From positions 114,846 through 178,845 of the forward strand of contig NZ_FTNT01000012.1 in the NCBI RefSeq assembly GCF_900156495.1: a DNA stretch of 64,000 nt, given 5' to 3'. The notes beneath the pieces are model-generated. The model made no database searches and had not been told where the DNA came from. It saw only the letters and a program-made list of their open reading frames with translations. This document shows, in pieces, positions 19,121-27,262 of the stretch. The translations under genes were made by a program, and so were the position numbers. The DNA comes from Williamsia sterculiae. Its GTDB lineage: Bacteria > Actinomycetota > Actinomycetes > Mycobacteriales > Mycobacteriaceae. Each line of letters begins with the position of its first letter. The first letter of the stretch is position 1.

Positions 19121-20755
19121 GTGAACGCGCAATCCGCCGACGTGGTGGTGATCGGTGCCGGACACAACGGGCTCATCGCCGCCGCCTACCTGGCCGCCGC
19201 CGGTCAGGACGTGCTGGTGGTGGAACGCGACGAGGTGCCCGGTGGGGCGGTGAGCACGGTCGAACGCTTCCCCGGTTATCGAGTGGACCGCGGTTCGTCG
19301 GCGCACATCATGATCCGGCACACGCCGATCATCGATGAGCTGCGACTGACCGACCACGGGTTGCATTATCTCGACTGCGACCCGTGGGGTTTCGCCCCGG
19401 CCACCGCCGACGGACCGGCCATCGTCTTGCACACCGATCTCGACCGCACCTGTGCGTCCATCGCCGAGGCGTGTGGTCAGCGCGACGCCGACGCGTACCG
19501 CACCTTCGTCGGGGTGTGGGCGCCACGGGGCCGAGCCCTGGTACGCGCCTTCTGCGGGCCACCGGGCCCGGTGGCCATGGCGCGCGCGTTCTGGGGTCTG
19601 CCCACCCGCGACGGGACCACCGGCCGTGATGCCGGTGGCATGTTGTCGCGGGAATTCCTGCAGTCCGGTGACGACCTGCTCGACAGCTGGTTCACCTGCG
19701 AGCGCCTCAAGGCCGCGCTGGCCTGGTTCGGCGCCCAGTCGGGACCGCCGATGAGCGAGCCCGGAACCGCGCCGATGGTCGGGTATGCCGCGCTGCTCCA
19801 CGACATGCCGCCGGGACGGGCGGTCGGTGGCAGCGGTGCGCTGACCGACGCACTGATGAGCGTGCTCGCGACACACGGGGCACGGGTGCGCACCGGGTGC
19901 GCGGCGACGGCGATCCGCGAGTCGCCGGCGGGACCGACGGTCGAGTTGGCCGACGGCAGCGCCGTGCGCGCCCGGCGGGTGGTCGCCGCGTGTCACGTGT
20001 TGACCACCCTGGACCTGCTGGACGGTGGCGGGTTCGACCGAGCCACATCGGACCGGTGGCGGCGCGACATCGTGGTCGGCAACGGCATCGGGATGGCGGT
20101 GCGCGTCGCCGCCGACGCCCTGCCGCAGTACGCCGGACTGCCGGACGACCTGCCCGAACACGGGGTGCACTCCGCCCTCGGCCTGCTGGTGACCGACCGG
20201 GCCCAGCTGTCGCTGGCCCACGGGCAGGCCGCCGCCGGCGTCCTCCCCGACCGACCCGCCCTGGTCGCGATGAGCTACTCGGCCATCGACCCCACACTCG
20301 CACCGCCCGGACGTGCATCACTCACCTTGTGGGCGCAATGGCATCCCCGACGGCTCGCCGGTGGACGCGATTGGTCCACCACGGCCGGTGCCGCGACCGC
20401 GGGCGTCCTCGCCGAGTTCGAGCGCCACGCACCCGGCTTCGGCGACGGGATCCGCGACGTGTACACCCAGACGCCGGAGGATCTGGAGACCGAACTCGGT
20501 CTGCGGGGCGGCAACATCATGCACGTGGAGATGTCGCTGCCGAACATGTTCACCCTGCGGCCGCACCCCGATCTCGCCGGCCGCCGAGTTCCCGGTGCCG
20601 ACGGGGTGATCCTGGCCGGTGCCTCCACCCACCCCGGCGGCGGGGTCAACGGTGCGGCAGGCCGTGCCGCGGCGGCCATGATCCTGGGCACCGACACCCT
20701 GCGCTCACGGGCCGCAGGCGCACTACGTCGCGCGGTACGCGGCCGTCGGACGTGA
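19121..20755 (+). CDS. crtO: Carotenoid 4-ketolase CrtO
   Basis: CrtO is an FAD-dependent, phytoene-desaturase-like ketolase that adds a 4-keto group to a beta-ionone ring. The 544-residue product has the N-terminal dinucleotide loop VVVIGAGHNGLIAAAYL and, in order, GGAVSTVERFPGY, DRGSSAHIMIRH, ALAWFGAQSGPPMSEPGT, GGNIMHVEMSL and GASTHPGGGVNGAAGR. These stretches closely match what I recall of Rhodococcus erythropolis CrtO, which acts on monocyclic carotene. Translation starts at GTG 19121, 9 bases after the GNAT stop. The stop overlaps the next start (GTGA). The gene is absent from the equivalent M. tuberculosis locus. Confidence 0.88.
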   Translation: MNAQSADVVVIGAGHNGLIAAAYLAAAGQDVLVVERDEVPGGAVSTVERFPGYRVDRGSSAHIMIRHTPIIDELRLTDHGLHYLDCDPWGFAPATADGPAIVLHTDLDRTCASIAEACGQRDADAYRTFVGVWAPRGRALVRAFCGPPGPVAMARAFWGLPTRDGTTGRDAGGMLSREFLQSGDDLLDSWFTCERLKAALAWFGAQSGPPMSEPGTAPMVGYAALLHDMPPGRAVGGSGALTDALMSVLATHGARVRTGCAATAIRESPAGPTVELADGSAVRARRVVAACHVLTTLDLLDGGGFDRATSDRWRRDIVVGNGIGMAVRVAADALPQYAGLPDDLPEHGVHSALGLLVTDRAQLSLAHGQAAAGVLPDRPALVAMSYSAIDPTLAPPGRASLTLWAQWHPRRLAGGRDWSTTAGAATAGVLAEFERHAPGFGDGIRDVYTQTPEDLETELGLRGGNIMHVEMSLPNMFTLRPHPDLAGRRVPGADGVILAGASTHPGGGVNGAAGRAAAAMILGTDTLRSRAAGALRRAVRGRRT

Positions 20756-21540
20756 ACCGGCCGTCGTCGACCGTCGCGGTGATCGCGTTGGGGGTCTGCA
20801 TCGCCGCGCAGATCACCTATCCGCTGGTCACCGCATCCACTCGGGACGCGACCACCGTGGCGGTGGTCCTCGCCGGGGTGGTCGCGATGGTCGCCCATGC
20901 CCGGGCGGTCGGCACGTCCCGGCGCACCGTGGCCTGGATGGTGGCGGTTCCGCTCGTGACCTTCGTTGCCGAGACGGTGGGCACCAGGACCGGATTCCCG
21001 TTCGGCGCCTACCACTACGCGACCGACCGAGTCGGTCCCGCGGTGGCGTCGGTGCCGCTGGTGGTGACCCTGGCCTGGTTCGTGGGGGTGTACTCGGTGT
21101 GGCGGGTGGCCTGCTGGGTGTTCCCACGCCGTCGGGTGGTGCGGGTGGTCACCGCGGTCGTCGCGATGCTCGGCTGGGACCTGTACCTGGACCCGCAGAT
21201 GGTCGCCGAAGGGCTATGGACCTGGGAACATCCGCACCCGGCGCTGCCCGGAGTCCCGGACGTCCCGCTGACCAACTACGCCGGCTGGGTGCTGGTCGCC
21301 GTGGTGGTGTTCGCGCTGGTGGCAGTGCTCGACCGCGTTCGAGGCGGTCATCGGGGGTTCCCGGTGGTCCCGGGTGTCTGGTTCGCGTGGACCTGGCTCG
21401 GGTCGGCGCTGGCGCATCTGGTGTTCCTGGACGATCGGCAGCTGGCCGTCGGAGTGCCCTATGGCCTGGTCGCGATGGGGGTGCTCGGGGTGCCCGCGGC
21501 CATCCGCGCGATCGAGAAACGGACGGGCCGGACGCGGTGA
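20752..21540 (+). CDS. CruF-like carotenoid hydratase (carotenoid biosynthesis membrane protein)
   Basis: The 262-residue polytopic protein has about seven hydrophobic segments and the conserved polar stretches of the DUF422/CruF family: TRTGFPFGAYHY, LGWDLYLDPQMVAEGLWTW and PLTNYAGW. CruF in cyanobacteria hydrates the acyclic psi end of gamma-carotene at C-1', the step before glycosylation. The start is a GTG that overlaps the crtO stop by 4 bases, so translation is coupled. With crtO, this suggests a monocyclic carotenoid that is keto on one end and hydroxylated on the other. The exact regiochemistry is inference. Confidence 0.8.
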   Translation: MNRPSSTVAVIALGVCIAAQITYPLVTASTRDATTVAVVLAGVVAMVAHARAVGTSRRTVAWMVAVPLVTFVAETVGTRTGFPFGAYHYATDRVGPAVASVPLVVTLAWFVGVYSVWRVACWVFPRRRVVRVVTAVVAMLGWDLYLDPQMVAEGLWTWEHPHPALPGVPDVPLTNYAGWVLVAVVVFALVAVLDRVRGGHRGFPVVPGVWFAWTWLGSALAHLVFLDDRQLAVGVPYGLVAMGVLGVPAAIRAIEKRTGRTR

Positions 21541-21590
21541 GAGTCGAGTCGGTGCCGCCGATCGCCGCGGTCACCTGGCACGATGATCCT

Positions 21591-22331
21591 GTGCCGCATT
21601 CTTCCACCGCACGTGCCACGACCACGGGCCGCCGTACCGCCCGGATCGGGCTCGTCGCGACCGTGCTGTTGCTGCTCTGTTCGCCGCTGCTGTCCGGTTG
21701 CCTGCAGTCGTCGTCCTACGTCGGAGACCGGCTGTGGGGTGACTTCGTGCTGGCCGAGAAGAACCCGCTGACCGGCAAGGGACCGCAGGTCGACGTACCG
21801 CAGTCGATGGCGGGCAACGTCTCGGCGAGCGAGTACAAGCAGGGTGAGATGGTGGGCACCCGGGTCACCTACAACGAGATCAGCATGGGTCAGTTCAACC
21901 AGCTCGGTGACCTGATCGGTGAGGCCTACCCCGACTCGACGGTCACCATGGACCTCACCGCCAAACGCAGCGGTGACGTGGTGCGCTTCCGCGGTTCGGG
22001 TGACCTGTCGGCGCTGACCGCGGGCAAGGACTACGTGGAGTTCACCGTCCGGTTCTCCGGCCCGGTGTCGGCGAGCAACGGCAAACAGACCACCGACGAC
22101 TCGGCGACGTGGACCCCCGACCCGTCGCAGCAGGTGCAGATGACCGCCGAGGCCGACTATCCGGATCCGAGCACCGCTGCCTTCGGCGACTGGACCTGGC
22201 TGCTGGCCGGGATCACCCTGCTGGTGGTGCTCGCGGTCATCGGCTTGGCGTATGTCTTCCGCGACCGCTCCCCTCGGCCCGGCACGCCGACCGCCGAGAA
22301 GGATTCCCGACCGCGGGCCGAGCGGACCTGA
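21591..22331 (+). CDS. lppM: Lipoprotein LppM (Rv2171-like)
   Basis: The 246-residue product has a basic N-terminus, a hydrophobic stretch and a lipobox LLSGC with the lipidated Cys at about residue 37. The mature part includes SYVGDRLWGDFVLAEKNP. A second membrane segment (WLLAGITLLVVLAVIGLAYVF) lies near the C-terminus with a charged tail. This layout and the position before the metF-like gene match LppM of mycobacteria, reported to affect phagosome maturation. The GTG at 21591 is chosen because it puts the signal peptide at the N-terminus. Here it is framed by carotenoid genes on both sides. Confidence 0.85.
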   Translation: MPHSSTARATTTGRRTARIGLVATVLLLLCSPLLSGCLQSSSYVGDRLWGDFVLAEKNPLTGKGPQVDVPQSMAGNVSASEYKQGEMVGTRVTYNEISMGQFNQLGDLIGEAYPDSTVTMDLTAKRSGDVVRFRGSGDLSALTAGKDYVEFTVRFSGPVSASNGKQTTDDSATWTPDPSQQVQMTAEADYPDPSTAAFGDWTWLLAGITLLVVLAVIGLAYVFRDRSPRPGTPTAEKDSRPRAERT

Positions 22332-22342
22332 CGCCGCGCCGG

Positions 22343-23509
22343 ATGCGCAGCGTCGCCGGGTGGGCACCGGTGGTGGTCGCGGCCGTCAACCTCGCGATCG
22401 CCGTCGACAACGCACGCCGGTTCCACCGGCTCGACATCCCACACGCCCCGGTCGACACGACTGTCTGGGTGCTGATCCCCGCTCGCGACGAGGCAGCACG
22501 GATCGGTCCCCTGATCGCCGATCTGCGGGCCCAGTCCGGTCTCGCCGACCTCCGGGTCCGGATCCTCGACGACGCGTCCACCGACCAGACCCTCGCGGTC
22601 GCCGACCGGGCGGTCGACGGTGATCCCCGGTTCGCGGTGCTGGCATCGGCGGCCGCGCCGGCCGACGGTGCGAACCCCAAGGTGGCCGCGCTGCTGACCC
22701 TGCTGGACCGCGGGGTCGCGGACGGGACGTCCGACGATCTGGTGATGTTCCTCGACGCCGACGTCCGGCTCTCCCCCGACGCCGTCCCCCGGGCGGCGGC
22801 CACGTTCGGCGCGATCACCGCGGACCGCCGTCGTCGGCGGCTACCGGAACCAGGGCTGCTCACCGTCTGGCCCGCCGAGCTGGCCCACGGATGCTTGCAG
22901 CAGCTGGTGCAGCCGCTGCTGGCGTGGTCCTGGCTGACGAGTGTCCCGCTGCGCGTGACACAGGGCTCGCTCCGGCCGTCGACGGCGATCGCCAACGGTC
23001 AGTTCCTGGTCACCCGACTCGGCACCTACCTCGGGGCGGGCGGACACCGACCGGTGATCGGCGCCGCCGCCGAGGACCTGGCGCTGGCACGACACCTGCG
23101 GACGCTCGGATGGGGTACCGAGATCCGCTGTGGCGCCGACACCGCACACTGCCGGATGTACGAGGACGACCACGGTGCCCGCGAGGGGTACCGCCGTTGG
23201 CTGGCCGAGCAGTTCGGCGGTGATGCGGGCGCGCTGGCGGTCGCGGCCGTGGTGGTGAGCGTGTACTCGCTGCCCGCGGTCACGCTGGTGTTCGGCACCC
23301 GGCGGGTCCGGGCGGCGATCGCCATCGGCCTCGCCGTGACCTCACGACTGCTCAGCAGGCGCGTCGAATGCGGTCGACTGACCGCCGCAGACCTGGCCGG
23401 CGCGATAGGTCACCCACTGTCGGCGACGGTGTTCGCCGCCGCGGTCACCGACTCCGTGGTCGCCCGACGGCGCGGGCACCGCAGTTGGCGCGGCCGACGC
23501 ATCGGTTGA
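22343..23509 (+). CDS. Family 2 glycosyltransferase, probably for carotenoids (CruG/CrtX-like role)
   Basis: The 388-residue product is a membrane-associated GT2 enzyme: an N-terminal hydrophobic helix, VLIPARDEA, LDDASTDQT, the metal-binding LDADVRL, a later AAEDLALA (ED motif) and YRRWLAEQF, then C-terminal hydrophobic helices. The ATG at 22343 is 11 bases past the lppM stop; the frame is open upstream but reads lppM sequence. In cyanobacteria CruF is paired with the glycosyltransferase CruG, and this gene lies near a cruF-like gene, so sugar transfer to a carotenoid hydroxyl is likely. Other lipid acceptors are possible. Confidence 0.72.
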   Translation: MRSVAGWAPVVVAAVNLAIAVDNARRFHRLDIPHAPVDTTVWVLIPARDEAARIGPLIADLRAQSGLADLRVRILDDASTDQTLAVADRAVDGDPRFAVLASAAAPADGANPKVAALLTLLDRGVADGTSDDLVMFLDADVRLSPDAVPRAAATFGAITADRRRRRLPEPGLLTVWPAELAHGCLQQLVQPLLAWSWLTSVPLRVTQGSLRPSTAIANGQFLVTRLGTYLGAGGHRPVIGAAAEDLALARHLRTLGWGTEIRCGADTAHCRMYEDDHGAREGYRRWLAEQFGGDAGALAVAAVVVSVYSLPAVTLVFGTRRVRAAIAIGLAVTSRLLSRRVECGRLTAADLAGAIGHPLSATVFAAAVTDSVVARRRGHRSWRGRRIG

Positions 23510-23520
23510 CACGACTCAGC

Positions 23521-24486
23521 TCATCCACCCACGGGTGTGAGCACGTCCAGGCCGAGCCGGGTGAGCACCTCACTGGTCGCGCGCGCGAAGTTCAGGCAAC
23601 AGAAGTGCAGGGAGGGCGCGCCCTCGGCGATCAACCGTTCCGACAGCTCGGTGGCCAGGTCTATGCCGACGGCTCGCACGGCCTCCCGATCCTCCTCGGG
23701 TCCGTCGCCCGCCGCCGCGGTCAACCGGGCCTCGACGGCAGGCGGGATGCTCGCCCCGGACAGCTCGACCATCCGCCGCAACGACTTCAGTGAGGTGATC
23801 GGCATGATGCCGGGGATGAGCGGCTTGCGGCCCTGTTCGGGGTCCATCGCCGACACCCGGTCACGCAGCCGGAGATAGTCGTCCACATCGAGGAACATCT
23901 GGGTGATCGAGTACTCGGCGCCCGCGCGCAGCTTCCCGACCAGATGGCGGGTGTCGTGATCGAGGTCGGGGGCACGATGATGACCCTCCGGGAACGACGC
24001 CACACCGACGTGGAAGTCACCGAGGTCGCGCACCATGCGGACCAGTTCCTCCGCGTATTCCACCCCGTCGGGGTGCTTGATCCATTCACCGAGCGGATCG
24101 CCGGGCGGGTCACCGCGCAACGCCAGGATGTTGGTGATGCCCTCGTCGGCGTAGGCACCGACCATCGCACGCAGTTCGGACACGCTGTGCGACACCGCGG
24201 TCAGGTGCGCCACCGGCAGCAGCGTGGTCTCGCGGGCCAGTTGCCCGGTGATCCGGGCCGTGCGCTCGCGGGTGGAACCTCCTGCGCCGTAGGTCATGGA
24301 CACGAACGCCGGTCGCATACGTTCGAAGATGCGGACGGCCCGCCACAACCGGGCCTCGGCCGCGGCGTCGCGAGGTGGCATGAACTCCACCGAGAAGGGC
24401 ACGGGATCGGAATTCGGGCGGTGGATGACGGCGCCGGGGTGCTTCAGCCGTTCGACGATCGACGACTGGGGACTGGCGTTGCTCAC
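23521..24486 (-). CDS. Methylenetetrahydrofolate reductase-like protein (Rv2172c-like)
   Basis: The product of 321 residues has the MetF TIM-barrel hallmarks: FSVEFMPPRD near residue 33, SMTYGAGGSTRERT, HLTAVSHSVSELR, ILALRGDPPGDP, EYSITQMFLDVDDY and PLIPGIMPI, ending with LHFCCLNFA. The enzyme makes 5-methyl-tetrahydrofolate for methionine synthesis. The position between lppM and idsA2 equals Rv2172c. Whether it uses flavin is not decided by the sequence. The GTG at 24486 is preceded at 6 bases by a -10-like TATGCT, which fits a leaderless message. It converges with the glycosyltransferase gene with 11 bases between stops. Confidence 0.86.
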   Translation of the reverse strand: MSNASPQSSIVERLKHPGAVIHRPNSDPVPFSVEFMPPRDAAAEARLWRAVRIFERMRPAFVSMTYGAGGSTRERTARITGQLARETTLLPVAHLTAVSHSVSELRAMVGAYADEGITNILALRGDPPGDPLGEWIKHPDGVEYAEELVRMVRDLGDFHVGVASFPEGHHRAPDLDHDTRHLVGKLRAGAEYSITQMFLDVDDYLRLRDRVSAMDPEQGRKPLIPGIMPITSLKSLRRMVELSGASIPPAVEARLTAAAGDGPEEDREAVRAVGIDLATELSERLIAEGAPSLHFCCLNFARATSEVLTRLGLDVLTPVGG

Positions 24487-24492
24487 CGGCCC

Positions 24493-24498
24493 AGCATA
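24493..24498 (-). promoter_or_regulatory. Candidate -10 box of the metF-like gene, leaderless geometry
   Basis: TATGCT on the minus strand ends 6 bases before the GTG at 24486, so the message would begin at or next to the start codon. No ribosome site is visible between them. No clear -35 was found. Confidence 0.5.
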
Positions 24499-24499
24499 C

Positions 24500-24564
24500 G
24501 GACACAGGGGGTACACCTTCGGACACCGAGGGGACACGGACACGAACGCCCACCGGCCGGACAC
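24500..24564. promoter_or_regulatory. Five GGACAC words in the divergent metF-crtE region
   Basis: GGACAC occurs at 24500, 24521, 24532, 24538 and 24559 on the plus strand, with steps of 21, 11, 6 and 21 bases, that is about 2, 1, 0.5 and 2 helical turns. The array fills the 118-base gap between the metF-like gene and crtE. Its first copy abuts the metF -10 and its last copy lies next to TAATGT (24566-24571), a plausible -10 for crtE. It looks like a binding site for a regulator of the carotenoid operon; no regulator is assigned. Confidence 0.5.
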
Positions 24565-24604
24565 GTAATGTTGGCGGTATGAGGCACCGACCCGAGGTCC
24601 GCGG

Positions 24605-25747
24605 GTGACATCCGCGCCCGACACCGGTGTCACGGGTGCGACGGCCCCAGGCGCTCAGCCCTCTCGGACGCCCCGCCGGCTCGCCGACGTGCCGTCGGCG
24701 GCGGCCGCGGCCCTCACCGATTTCCTGGACAGTCGTACCGCTCTGACGGGCGCGGTGTCACCGGTGTTCGCCGACGCCGTCGCCGAGATGCGCGCGTTCG
24801 TGCTGCGCGGTGGCAAGCGGGTGCGCCCCACCTTCGCGTGGTCGGGGTGGCGATGTGCGGGCGGTGGGGTCGACGTCCCGGAGGCGACGGCGACGCTGCA
24901 GGTGTGCGCGGCACTGGAACTGATCCAGGCCTGTGCCCTGATCCACGACGACATCATCGACCTGTCCGACACCCGACGCGGCTTCCCCACCGTGCACCGC
25001 GAGTTCGCCGCCCGACACCGCGACCACGGATGGGCAGGCGACTCCGACCATTTCGGGATGTCCACCGCGATCCTGCTCGGCGACCTGGCGTTGAGCTGGT
25101 CCGATGACATGGTCGCCGACGCCGGTCTGGCGCCCGAGGCGCGCGACCGGATGGCCCCCATCTGGGCGGCGATGCGCACCGAGGTACTCGGTGGTCAGTA
25201 CCTCGACATCCTGTCCGAGGCGACCGGCGACGAGTCGCCCGAGGCCGCGCGCCGGGTGATGCGGTTCAAGACGGCCGCCTACACCGTGACCCGACCGCTG
25301 CAGCTCGGTGCCGCCCTCGCGGGCGCGTCCGACGACCTGCTCGCGTCGCTGGCCACCGTGGGTGACGATCTCGGCACCGCATTCCAGCAGCGCGACGACC
25401 TGTTGGGGGTGTTCGGTGACCCGGCACAGACCGGCAAACCGTCGGGTGACGACCTGGTGGCGGGCAAACGCACCGCATTGCTGGCCGATGCCCTGGCCCG
25501 GGCCGACGACAACGACCCGGCCGCGGCCCGCCTGCTGCGGGCTTCCGTCGGCCACCCGCTCACCGACACCCAACTCAGTGAGATCCGGGGCGTGCTCACC
25601 GATCTGGGTTCGGTCGCCGCAGTGGAGGACGACATCGCCGCCCGGGTGGAGGCCGCCGTGACCGAACTGCGGTCGGGACCCGCCGACCCCGGCGCCGCCG
25701 ACGACCTCATCGCGTTCGGCCGCCGCCTCGCCGACCGCGCAGCCTGA
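24605..25747 (+). CDS. crtE: Geranylgeranyl diphosphate synthase (CrtE / IdsA2-like)
   Basis: The 380-residue trans-prenyltransferase condenses isopentenyl units to C20 (GGPP), the substrate of phytoene synthase. It shows GGKRVRP, the first Asp-rich motif as HDDIIDLSDTRRG, ILLGDLALSWS, and the second as QQRDDLLGVFGD followed by GKPSGDDLVAGKRT. It is at the place of idsA2 (Rv2173). The start is GTG 24605 with GAGG upstream. Its stop shares one base with the crtI start, so the four genes crtE-crtI-mptA-crtB form a coupled operon. Chain length cannot be fixed from sequence alone. Confidence 0.9.
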   Translation: MTSAPDTGVTGATAPGAQPSRTPRRLADVPSAAAAALTDFLDSRTALTGAVSPVFADAVAEMRAFVLRGGKRVRPTFAWSGWRCAGGGVDVPEATATLQVCAALELIQACALIHDDIIDLSDTRRGFPTVHREFAARHRDHGWAGDSDHFGMSTAILLGDLALSWSDDMVADAGLAPEARDRMAPIWAAMRTEVLGGQYLDILSEATGDESPEAARRVMRFKTAAYTVTRPLQLGAALAGASDDLLASLATVGDDLGTAFQQRDDLLGVFGDPAQTGKPSGDDLVAGKRTALLADALARADDNDPAAARLLRASVGHPLTDTQLSEIRGVLTDLGSVAAVEDDIAARVEAAVTELRSGPADPGAADDLIAFGRRLADRAA

Positions 25748-27255
25748 TGGGCGACGCACCAGACGTCGTCGTCGTCGGCGCCGGACTGTCCGGTCTGTCG
25801 GCGGCGCTGCGATTGCAGGGCGTCGGTGCACAGGTCACCGTCGTCGACCCCGCCCCGCGCCCCGGCGGCAAGGTCCGCACCGAGTACATCGGCGGACACG
25901 CGTTCGACATCGGGGCGACGGTGTTGACCATGCCCGCCCTGATCGAGGACGCGATGTCCGCGGTCGGTGTGACGCCCGACGAGACCAGGGCCCGACTGGG
26001 GTCGGTCCGCCTCGACCCCGCGTACTGGATGCGTTACGCCGACGGCAGCGCCCTACAGGTGCACCGCGACCCGGTACGGTTCGCCGACGCCATCGAGGAC
26101 ACCTTCGGTGCGGACCAGCGGTCCGGGTACCTACGGCTGCGCGACTGGTTGTCGCGACTCTACGACGTGGAGTTCGACACCTTCGTCGACCGCGACTTCG
26201 ACGGTCTGGCCGACTTTTTCGCCCCGGACACCCGGTCGAGGGCCGCGCGGCTGGTCGCCATGGGCGGGTTACGCACCCTGACCTCGGCGATCGGGCGATT
26301 CGTCAGCGACCCACGACTGCAGCGGGTGTTCACCTTCCAGGCGCTCTACGCCGGGGTGCCGCCGAACCGGGCACCGGCGATCTACGCGATCATCTCGCAC
26401 ATGGACGTCGGGCTCGGCGTTTACTACTGCCGTGGCGGTATGGGCACCGTCGGCGACGTGATGGCCGAGGCGTTCACCGCCGCCGGCGGTCGGATGGTGC
26501 TCGGTACAGCGGCCACCGGGGTGCGGGTGAGCGGCGGCCGTGCGCGTGCGGTGACCACCACAGACGGTGATCTCGACTGTGCCGCCGTGGTTCTCGGTAC
26601 CGACACACCCGTCACGGAGCGTCTGCTCCCGCAAGCCGCCCGCCGGCGCCGCATCCGGTGGTCGCCCAGCGCCGTGGTGGTGCACGGCACCCTGCCCACC
26701 ACGGTCACCGACTCCTGGCCGGGCGGGCATCACACCCTCGACTTCGGCGCCGCCTGGGACGAGACGTTCCGGGAGATCACCGCCACCCCCGGACGACTGA
26801 TGACAGATCCGTCGTTCCTGCTCACCCGACCCGGCCGCACCGACCCGGACACCTTCATCCGCGACGGGCTGGAGTCGGTGTCGGTGCTGGCCCCGTGTCC
26901 CAACCTGCACTCCGCCGATCTGCGTTGGGATGTCATCTCTCGCCCCTACGTCGCGGAGATACTCGACGTCCTCGAGCGTCGCGGTTACCCGGGGATCTCG
27001 GGACTACGGGTGCTCCGCGTCGACGATCCGTCCACCTGGGCATCAGCGGATATGCCTGCGGGCACGCCGTTCTCGGCGGCGCACACCCTGTTGCAGACCG
27101 GGCCGTTGCGTACCCCGACCACCGTGCCGGGGGTGGCCAACGTGGTGTTGTCCGGTGCGCAGACGCTGCCCGGGGTCGGTATCCCACCGGTGTTGGTGTC
27201 CGGGGGTCTGGCCGCGCGCCGAGTGTCCCGTCTTGTCGGTCTGCCGCGGAGCTGA
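25747..27255 (+). CDS. crtI: Phytoene desaturase CrtI
   Basis: CrtI is an FAD-dependent oxidoreductase that turns colourless phytoene into lycopene at the membrane. The 502-residue product has the N-terminal dinucleotide loop VVVGAGLSGLSAALRL, GGKVRTEYIGGHAFDIGATVLTMP, the central YAIISHMDVGLGVYYCRGGMG, and the C-terminal FAD-closing stretch LPGVGIPPVLVSGG. The start ATG shares a base with the crtE stop, and mptA begins 7 bases after its own stop. Length is typical. Confidence 0.93.
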   Translation: MGDAPDVVVVGAGLSGLSAALRLQGVGAQVTVVDPAPRPGGKVRTEYIGGHAFDIGATVLTMPALIEDAMSAVGVTPDETRARLGSVRLDPAYWMRYADGSALQVHRDPVRFADAIEDTFGADQRSGYLRLRDWLSRLYDVEFDTFVDRDFDGLADFFAPDTRSRAARLVAMGGLRTLTSAIGRFVSDPRLQRVFTFQALYAGVPPNRAPAIYAIISHMDVGLGVYYCRGGMGTVGDVMAEAFTAAGGRMVLGTAATGVRVSGGRARAVTTTDGDLDCAAVVLGTDTPVTERLLPQAARRRRIRWSPSAVVVHGTLPTTVTDSWPGGHHTLDFGAAWDETFREITATPGRLMTDPSFLLTRPGRTDPDTFIRDGLESVSVLAPCPNLHSADLRWDVISRPYVAEILDVLERRGYPGISGLRVLRVDDPSTWASADMPAGTPFSAAHTLLQTGPLRTPTTVPGVANVVLSGAQTLPGVGIPPVLVSGGLAARRVSRLVGLPRS

Positions 27256-27262
27256 GCGCGGC

